From the NCBI GenBank assembly GCA_026770615.1, contig MU631573.1, positions 122,213 through 139,525 on the forward strand: a stretch of DNA of 17,313 nucleotides, read 5' to 3'. This stretch comes from Pavlovales sp. CCMP2436. Taxonomy: Eukaryota; Haptophyta; Pavlovophyceae; Pavlovales. Numbering within the stretch: the first letter of the stretch is position 1; each line of letters starts with the position of its first letter. The position numbers and the translations under genes were made by a program. This document shows positions 8,384 to 14,277 of the stretch, piece after piece. The notes under the pieces are model-generated. The model made no database searches and had not been told where the DNA came from. It worked only from the letters and a program-made list of their open reading frames with translations.

Positions 8384-8566
8384 GACTCGCTAGCGCTCGA
8401 CGTCTCGGCTCATTCGGCTCCTTCTTCAACCAGTCCGTCCAACGCGCCCCCGCGCTGCAGCCCGCGCCCCGCACGCGCGAACGAGTTCACGGTATTCAAA
8501 ACCCCGTCGCTTCCTAGCGACACGCCACCAATGAACTCGTTCGTTCGCGCACTACCCGGCCCCCAC
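7876..8566. repeat. Fold-back: inverted arms of about 187 bp around a (TA)n core
   Basis: The arm at 7876-8066 on the minus strand matches 8380-8566 on the plus strand at about 90% (both start gtggactcgct-gcgctcgac and include aacgagttcacgg and cttcctagcgacacgccacc). Between them lie about 310 bases, including the long (TA)n tract. Confidence 0.82.
8262..8380. repeat. (TA)n microsatellite, about 120 bp
   Basis: Nearly pure TA, interrupted by ataactgtt at 8272 and its inverse aacagttat at 8322, so it can fold on itself. Such a tract may be unstable or misassembled. Confidence 0.95.
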
Positions 8567-8980
8567 CTAAACGGCCCGAACGCCAGCATCGGCCAGATCG
8601 AGGCCAAGCTCAACACCGTCAAGCCGATCCGCGGGATCGTCATCGGCGCTTTCGGTGAGGTCAGCACCGACACGCACTCGCTCGTCAAAGAAATCGCGGC
8701 GCAGGGAGGCCGCAAGATGTACGCGCTGATGGGCGTGAGTCCGATGGAGGCGGCCGCGCGCATCAAGAAGCAACTCATCGACACGATCGGTACGATCGCG
8801 GCACGCGGCCATGCGCAGCTGCTGCTCGCGCGCTTGAGCGCGCTGGCCCCGATCGCTGCCCAGCATGGGAACACGACAAACAGCAACCAGCAGATCATCT
8901 TCCTAAACGCCCTTGCCCGGGCACACTACCGGAGATCCATCGGCACGCGCGGCGGCGCCCAAGCCAGCGCAGCAGACTAA
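8381..8980 (+). CDS. C-terminal part of a probable retroelement polyprotein
   Basis: The frame is 199 codons, ending TAA at 8978. Residues 1-62 come from the fold-back arm (ANEFTVFKTPSLPSD) and probably do not belong to the original protein. From about residue 63 the sequence changes to SIGQIEAKLNTVKPIRGIVI, then GAFGEVSTDTHSLVKEIAAQ, GVSPMEAAARIKKQLI and ARGHAQLLLARLSAL. I recall GAFGE-S-D-H-L with the helical tail as the C-terminal end of reverse-transcriptase polyproteins in algal and oomycete repeats. No catalytic RT motif is present. The end of the frame and its 3' flank are duplicated at 15193-15341, which supports a mobile origin. The ATG right at the end of the (TA)n tract is likely accidental. 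Confidence 0.5.
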
Positions 8981-9026
8981 GGCACGCAGCAGGCAATGGG
9001 CGACGCAGCGCTCAGACCAGCAAAAC

Positions 9027-9066
9027 ATTCAGAACAGTCAGACGCCAGCTTGAATCCCTATTAGTA

Positions 9067-9103
<37 letters not shown>

Positions 9104-9141
9104 CTGATAGGGATTCAAGCTGGCGTCTGACTGTTCTGAAT
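9027..9141. repeat. Perfect 35-bp inverted repeat with (TA)n loop
   Basis: Arms 9027-9061 and 9107-9141 are exact reverse complements (attcagaacagtcagacgcc...). The left arm is the 3' flank of the retroelement-like frame. A second (TA)n follows at 9140-9160. Confidence 0.93.
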
Positions 9142-9157
9142 ATATATATATATATAT

Positions 9158-9211
9158 ATAACAGTTATCTAATTTCCTTTTCTTAAAGATATAATTTGAA
9201 TAAGTTTCGCA
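9158..9211 (+). repeat. Repeat G, third partial copy
   Basis: Shares acagttat, taaagatataatttgaataa and gttt with 7340-7396. Just beyond, at 9243-9264, gtcaga is repeated three times. Confidence 0.7.
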
Positions 9212-9599
9212 CACTTTTTGCACGTGAATGTTAGCCACATGAAAGTCAGAGTCAGAGTCAGAGTCAAGGTGATAGGCCGTAAAAACATGTAGCTGCTCAA
9301 AAAATTGTTAGCCAGCCCCAGGTCCGTAGGATCCTCATAATAGAAACCGCTAATCGTGTCACGAAGCCCCCCTCGGCAAAATGCTTTTCATAATCGTTCA
9401 ACCACTAAAACTAACTGCCACAAAACTGCCACGGTGGCTTCGAATGGCGCGTCCGTGCGGGTAGGGATCCGGACCTGACCTGAGGCTCCGGACTCTGACA
9501 GCGCTCGGCCTGACCAGGCATCTGCTGACGGTCTATGTAGTGTAGTCTTTTATGTCCGAGGTACAGAACTACATTATACGCGATTTTCTGACCTCGATC

Positions 9600-9850
9600 G
9601 CACCTACTATCGGTCAGCGCACCAGTCAAGAGTTGGCATGTGCATAGGCGAGCTGCATTTTGAAACGAGCGAGATGCAGTAGCTGCCGGTCAGTGCACCA
9701 GACGAGAGTCGTCGATTGTCGTGTGCCTGATCAGCCTCAGCTGTGGGGACGGTATATCCGTGTGCCCGGAGTGGATCCCTGCGTATCTGAGTGTTTTTCA
9801 ATACTTAGGTTCAGTGCGAGCTCTCCGGGGTGGACGTTTTGGAAATTTGC
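9600..9850 (-). repeat. Interspersed repeat F, long minus-strand copy
   Basis: The reverse complement of 9690-9850 aligns with 15533-15690: aaacgtcc, gctcgcactg, aacactcagat, cagggatccac, ggcacacggata, ccgtcccca, aggcacacgac and tggcgcactgaccg-type ends. The extension at 9600-9690 repeats the dactggtgcgctgaccgata motif and a gagatgcagt block also seen near 15790. Confidence 0.75.
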
Positions 9851-10523
9851 ACACTATCATCATCTGCAGGCTCCCAGAGACGCTGCATCAAACCAAGAAA
9901 TGAGTCATCAGCTGAGGCTGTGAGCACTGCATGCGATATTTCAGCGATCTATAAAAAGATTCGAAGCATAAAGCTGAGGCTATGAGCGCTGCAAGCGATA
10001 TTTAGGCTGTAATTCAACGGCTCGTAACAAAATCGTGAGTACTCTAAGCTTTTAATATCCGCCCAGGGCACGCTCGAGCAAGGTAACCCTTGGCTCGAGC
10101 TTGGGTCTTTTAGTACCTCGCCGTGTAACCGATGAATATCCTGTACAGAGTAATATATGCGCGAGATTTAGAGGAGCGGATATCTTAGTAGTAGACTCCC
10201 CGACTCAAAACGCTGGGTGCACTGGGTTCACGCACTTCATATGTAGGCCTTCCCAGCGTCCCCGACGGCTGAAAAGTTAGGGTCTAGTTGCTTAGGACCT
10301 GGGGCACATTCGGCTAGCAGGCCCTAGCTGACAAGCGCCTACTACGAATAAAAATTGAGTGCTCACGTAAATAAATAAATACATACAAAAAATGGTTAAT
10401 TTTGAACTTCTGAGAACCCGGCCGCTACCCGTGGATTCCGATACCAGGTAAGGGCCGGGGCGCGGACACGTCGAGAATGAGCTTGGAATTTTTGTTACAT
10501 CAAGATCTTCATACTGTTCAGGT

Positions 10524-10549
10524 GTCTACGCCCTAACTGATCAACAATT
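10524..10549 (-). repeat. Short copy of the 12467 inverted-repeat arm
   Basis: The reverse complement reads ttgatcagttagggcgtaga followed by cacc, almost identical to 12469-12492. Confidence 0.65.
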
Positions 10550-10736
10550 TTCGGGAATCTCTGGCCGATGCCCAGCGGGCTCTCGTGGCTTCAAAAATTG
10601 TGGAGCCACTTCCTATGGGCCCCAGAATTTCAATCTCCACTCGCGCCGACCCGTCAATTGCTCGTGCGAAGTCGCCACTGGAGCAAATTCCACCGCCTTG
10701 CTCACAACTATTTAAAGTTTGGCGGTCTGTCCTAGA

Positions 10737-11158
10737 TTATAGCTGAGCGCTTTTTACACGGTTTTTAGCGCGTGAGCGGCCGTCCGCCACCCTCAGATCT
10801 GCGTCTTCCGCCCGAGATCTGCGCAGCGGGCCGAGCTCGCAGAGATGCAGCCCCCGCTCGAGCAGGCGCCGCTGCCCTTCCTCGAGCGCCCGCTTGAGCG
10901 TCATTCGCTTACGAGTGGCCAGCGCGCACTCAGCGGCGACCCCGCGGCCGTCGCGGTGTAGCCTGCAGGTAGTCGACAGCCAACCCGAGCGTCTGTCCGT
11001 CTCGCGCTTTAGCTGCGCCTTCACTACTTGCGTGGCCCTGTTCGGGGCCCGCGTGAGGGCGCTGGCGAGCCCGCCGAAGAAGGCGCCGGCCGCGCCCGTC
11101 TCCTCGCTCGAGCGCGCCAGTATCGAGGCGTGCGGCCTCGAGAAGATGCGAGCTGCAG
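10737..11158. other. GC-rich, possibly coding region upstream of the zinc fingers
   Basis: Both strands are open for long stretches. On plus, an ATG at 10845 opens MQPPLEQAPLPFLERPLERH up to a stop at 10960, and could be a first exon for the zinc-finger frame. On minus, 11024-10737 reads a charged helical stretch (KRMTLKRALEEGQRRLLERG). I cannot decide between them, and neither shows a known domain. Confidence 0.3.
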
Positions 11159-11482
11159 GCCAGATACCCTAACGTGCGCCAAGACAGCAAGCAGCCGTTC
11201 CTGTGCAACTTCCCAGGCTGTGGGTATCGCGCCTTCAAGCCCAGCGGCCTCGTCATTCACACGCGGGCGCACAGCGGCGAGCGGCCGTACCCGTGCGACT
11301 TCCTGGGCTGTGGGTATCGCGCCACGCAGCCGGGCCACCTCAAGACGCACAAGCGCACGCACAGCGGCGAGCGGCCGTTCCCGTGCGACGCGCCCGGGTG
11401 CCCGTACCGGGCCGCTACATCGAGCAACCTCTCTGCGCACATGTGCACGCAACACAAGGCCGCACACGTAGAGACGCGTTAG
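11159..11482 (+). CDS. C2H2 zinc-finger protein, three tandem fingers (5' end uncertain)
   Basis: A nucleic-acid-binding protein, probably a nuclear transcription factor. Three fingers follow one another: FLCNFPGCGYRA...GLVIHTRAH, YPCDFLGCGYRA...HLKTHKRTH and FPCDAPGCPYRA...NLSAHMCTQH. Spacing is C-x4-C-x12-H-x3-H in fingers 1 and 2, and H-x4-H in finger 3. The linkers are classic HSGERPY/HSGERPF. The C-x4-C spacing resembles YY1- and TFIIIA-type fingers. At DNA level fingers 1 and 2 are near-tandem 84-bp units (ctgtgggtatcgcgcc twice). The frame is open from 11057 but has no ATG. An acceptor-like gagctgcag at 11158 suggests a spliced upstream exon, perhaps starting at 10845. The stop is TAG at 11480. 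The short C-terminus after finger 3 (KAAHVETR) carries no further domain. Confidence 0.85.
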   Translation, partial: ARYPNVRQDSKQPFLCNFPGCGYRAFKPSGLVIHTRAHSGERPYPCDFLGCGYRATQPGHLKTHKRTHSGERPFPCDAPGCPYRAATSSNLSAHMCTQHKAAHVETR

Positions 11483-11665
11483 TCCGTCTGCGTGATAAAA
11501 AAGCACGTCAAAGTAATCGCGCGCGCTGATAATAATAAATTAGCGATCACACGAATTATGAATTCACGAAGTTTGTGAGTCGCTGATAATTACGACGATA
11601 TAAATTTAAATTGCGCGAATTCGCAGACCAGAAGCCCGGCAAAGCACGCAGCTGGCCTAGTGAGG

Positions 11666-11687
11666 CCGCCCGGCCTAGGCCGGGCGG
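11666..11687. repeat. Perfect 22-bp GC palindrome
   Basis: ccgcccggccta followed by its complement (ggccgggcgg) with no spacer. It lies in AT-rich DNA between the zinc-finger gene and the 11715-11925 fragment. It could be a transcript hairpin or a remnant of a terminal inverted repeat. Confidence 0.85.
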
Positions 11688-11714
11688 TGCCATTCCGATA
11701 AGCGGAACCTCTAA

Positions 11715-11925
11715 TTATTTTTCGTAAAAAAAGGTCTCTCTAAATTTGAAGTTTGCCCAGGAGTTCTGCCCGAGCGCTTCCACCGCCCACTCCACCACCA
11801 CTCCCTGGCGCACCATGTCGTTGAAGAGGCTGCGAAGATGGTGCTCGGTGGCCGCGAAGGTTGTGTCCGCGGTCGGCGTCAATCGTCCGCCCTTGGTCTG
11901 CGCTCGAAGGCCGGCGGAACCTTTT
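11715..11925 (-). CDS. Possible exon or gene fragment of unknown function
   Basis: On the minus strand a GC-rich island between AT-rich flanks reads GSAGLRAQTKGGRLTPTADT, then TFAATEHHLRSLFNDMVRQG, VVVEWAVEALGQ and FKFRETFFYEK to a stop at 11715. An acceptor-like aagaaaaag lies before it. The composition shift and balanced residue use suggest real coding sequence or a captured fragment. I do not recognise the family, and codons further upstream in the same frame (12047-11930) look like non-coding AT-rich DNA. Confidence 0.35.
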
Positions 11926-11929
11926 TCTT

Positions 11930-12466
11930 TTACGCGGTAAACCTTTTTGTTCGTATAAAAAAATGCTGCCTCGGCGAGATATTCATTTTTTTTTGGCAAT
12001 ATATTCAAAACTATATATCGACCGGCCTTCCATTGTAAATATGGCAAGAATATTGCTTTGTCTTTATATAGTGAGTTTGATATGCTGCCCGTATAGATGT
12101 AAAAAATCTTCGCTGCAATATATGATTAAATGAATGAAGGGGGGTTCGGGCTGGGGGTATTTCATCTCAATCATATAGTCATATGTTCAATATATGTTAA
12201 GTATAGTTATATAGGGTGCAAGGAGAGGGTGTGGAGGGAGGGGGGGGGAGGTGGGCTAGCAAAGAAGTTCATTTTCTCTGCCTGTATTATGTGCTGCAGG
12301 TGCGGTGCGTGTGCAGGCGAGCCACATTTTGAAAAACAGGCCTTGGGAGATTACGAACCTGCTTGCCTCGGAGAGCTCGTCCGATGAGGGGCTGCGTAGC
12401 CACATACGAAGAATGCTGAAACCTGCAGCCAATCAGCGAATTTACAGTTGCCCAGTTAGGGTTGTT
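11930..12466. other. Intergenic, no gene seen
   Basis: AT-rich to 12230, then a poly-G/A stretch at 12219-12252. Open frames here are short and of non-coding composition. Confidence 0.55.
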
Positions 12467-12690
12467 TTGATCAATTAGGGCGTAGACACCGTCTACAGGG
12501 GATCGCGGGCAATGAGAAACCGTCATGTTAAGAAACTGAGCCTCGTTTTTTTGCCCTTCAATAGTAATTTTAACCAAAATTTAACAATTGCTTGAATGTA
12601 ATTTGCTAAGAAACTCAGCCTCAGCCTCAAAAAGCGCCGTTCTTATTGTCCGCGATCCCCTGTACGCCAATTAACTGATCAAATTATTTC
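12467..12690. repeat. Imperfect inverted repeat of about 80 bp upstream of the second sulfotransferase
   Basis: The arm at 12467-12545 (ttttgatcaattagggcgta, tacaggggatcgcgg, aagaaactgagcctc) is matched in reverse by 12600-12690. The left arm has about 10 additional bases (a caccgtcta insertion). Confidence 0.75.
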
Positions 12691-12779
12691 AAAAGCAGAG
12701 TGGTACTCTACTTTGCAGTTGTACCCGTCCAGAACACGCTGAGCTGAGGCTTTGCCGGAGGCCTTAGTGGCCGGCGAGG

Positions 12780-13718
12780 ATGCCCACACACGCGTGCCTC
12801 GCTGCACTGTTCGCATGCTGCCTCTTCTCGGCTCTGGCACTCGCTCAGCTGAGCCGTGACCACGCGGGCCGTCCCGGTGGCCTACTCTCAGCGCCGGCGC
12901 TCAACCAGACGACTAACGCAGGTGGTCCCGGTGGCCTTCTCTCCCCACCGGCTCTCAGCCAGACGACTCTTGACGCGGACGGGGCACGACTGTACTACAT
13001 CCGCGTGCCCAAAACCGGCAGTACCTCGCTAAGGAAGCACGTAAAGGCGTGCGACGCGGTGCGGTACCACAACCATGCTCTCGGCTGTTTGGTCCCTCAA
13101 GAGCAATGCAACTCCACGCACGTGCACGTCAAGGAGCCCGACGCGATCGTGTTTGGCGTCGTTCGTGCGCCGTGCAAGCACTTCGACTCGGTGCACCGCC
13201 ACCTGCTCAGCCACCGCTGGCTGCACCTGCCCTATGGAAATCAGACGATGCAGCTGGCCCAGTGGCTCATCGCGCTTCGACGCAGCGAATGCAACCAGGC
13301 GAGCCCAGGGCACTGCGCTGTGGTCACGAACGACCCTACCTTCGCCGTGCAGGCGTTCGCACGGAAGATTCTCGGCGAATATCCACCGCGAGTATCGCGG
13401 TTCAGGGCCAGGGTGATGCTGCTCCCCCAGGCATTTCATTTGCCTGATGCGCCGTGGTCTCGCCCGGTGTGCTATAGCAGCAACAGGACGGAACTCACGC
13501 GGCAGGTCAACCAAGTCTTTGCGGATGCCGACGTACGGTGCCTCATCCTCCCACAGGCGCTCGAGCGCACGACCCGCAGAGTGAACACGCTTTTCAGCCC
13601 GCGAGCGCTGCCCGGGCCCGTTTGCCAGCTGATCAAGACAGAGCTCTATCCCGAAGACGTTGCGCTCTATGAAAAGCAGTACGGGCCCAAGGCTCTTCGA
13701 CGTGCGCTGCGGCGGTAG
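12780..13718 (+). CDS. Sulfotransferase-like protein with signal peptide, single exon (312 aa)
   Basis: A predicted PAPS-dependent carbohydrate-type sulfotransferase of the secretory pathway. The start is ATG at 12780 and the stop TAG at 13716. Residues 1-22 form a signal peptide. Residues 33-41 and 51-59 are two GGLLS-PAL linker repeats, each followed by NQTT or SQTT (NQTT at 42-45 fits an N-glycosylation site). LYYIRVPKTGSTSLRKHV (71-88) is the 5'-phosphosulfate loop, and its wording resembles heparan-sulfate 2-O-sulfotransferase. VFGVVRAPCKHFDSVHRHLL (R129, S137) fits the 3'-phosphate site. The tail ends LYEKQYGPKALRRALRR. Nine or more Cys in the lumenal part suggest disulfides. The length is close to family size. 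The leader is about 70% identical in protein to that of the 4706-3461 gene, while the catalytic parts are far more different. Upstream sequence shows no clear promoter. The acceptor sugar is unknown. Confidence 0.8.
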   Translation: MPTHACLAALFACCLFSALALAQLSRDHAGRPGGLLSAPALNQTTNAGGPGGLLSPPALSQTTLDADGARLYYIRVPKTGSTSLRKHVKACDAVRYHNHALGCLVPQEQCNSTHVHVKEPDAIVFGVVRAPCKHFDSVHRHLLSHRWLHLPYGNQTMQLAQWLIALRRSECNQASPGHCAVVTNDPTFAVQAFARKILGEYPPRVSRFRARVMLLPQAFHLPDAPWSRPVCYSSNRTELTRQVNQVFADADVRCLILPQALERTTRRVNTLFSPRALPGPVCQLIKTELYPEDVALYEKQYGPKALRRALRR

Positions 13719-14165
13719 GAGGCGGATGCCGAGGCGGGAGGGATAACAGGCCCCGCAAAGGTGGCGCACATACGCTGCTCTTTTATATTGACTACCGCTG
13801 ATGTAGACGTGTACAACTGACGACGACTGATGAAGACGCGACCTGTCAGGGGACGGACGTACGTCTAGATCACACACAGAAAAATCGTGTTTGGTGTAGT
13901 TACTGCACCTTGGACGTAGAAAACTACCTACACCGACCTTAAGCAATCAGCAGACGATGCCCGGTAAGGCCCGAGCGCCCGTTCAGAGTCTGAGCCCCGC
14001 TCGCCGGAGTGCCAGGCTGCGCCCGGGTCTTTATCGGACGACAGCTCCAGAATTGAAGTCCTGCATCGTTCTAATCCGGACAGGCTATGGTACAGTATCT
14101 TCATCGCGAACTCGAAACGAAATCGCCTGCTCGTAGCTCAGTCAGCGTTTTTGGTATCACCGCTT
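13719..14165. other. Convergent intergenic region between sulfotransferase and cyclophilin genes
   Basis: Contains one short repeat F relative and no supported gene. A minus-strand open frame covering most of 13946-13029 is a shadow of the sulfotransferase coding sequence. Confidence 0.6.
13838..13871 (-). repeat. Repeat F, short minus-strand copy
   Basis: The reverse complement reads atctagacgtacgtccgtcc followed by cctgacaggtc, the 5' core of the family. Confidence 0.7.
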
Positions 14166-14273
14166 ACAAGGTGAAACTGACGCTCAACAGAGTGACGTTT
14201 AGACGCGGACACCCGGGGCCACCTGGACGCAGCAACTGCGCCCAGTCGGTAGAAGTGGCATCAAATCAAATCT
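14166..14273 (+). repeat. Interspersed repeat C, copy 2
   Basis: Matches 2996-3106. It ends five bases from the cyclophilin stop codon on the other strand, so it probably provides that gene's 3' UTR in antisense orientation. Confidence 0.8.
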
Positions 14274-14277
14274 AATT

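Larger units (their letters stand above)
9212..10790. other. Intergenic stretch without a recognisable gene
   Basis: Apart from the repeat F relative at 9690-9850 and a short inverted-repeat relative at 10524-10549, I find no conserved protein, RNA gene or long convincing frame on either strand. Short direct repeats occur at 9910-9990 (gctgaggct-tgagc-ctgcaagcgatat type). Confidence 0.6.

Noticed and set aside
9212..10740. tRNA or other RNA genes in the gene-free stretch
   Set aside because: I looked for cloverleaf-like stems and A/B box patterns by eye and found none convincing.
13029..13946. A 305-codon minus-strand frame over the second sulfotransferase
   Set aside because: It is a GC-driven shadow: the plus frame carries signal peptide and PAPS motifs, while the minus frame shows no domain.
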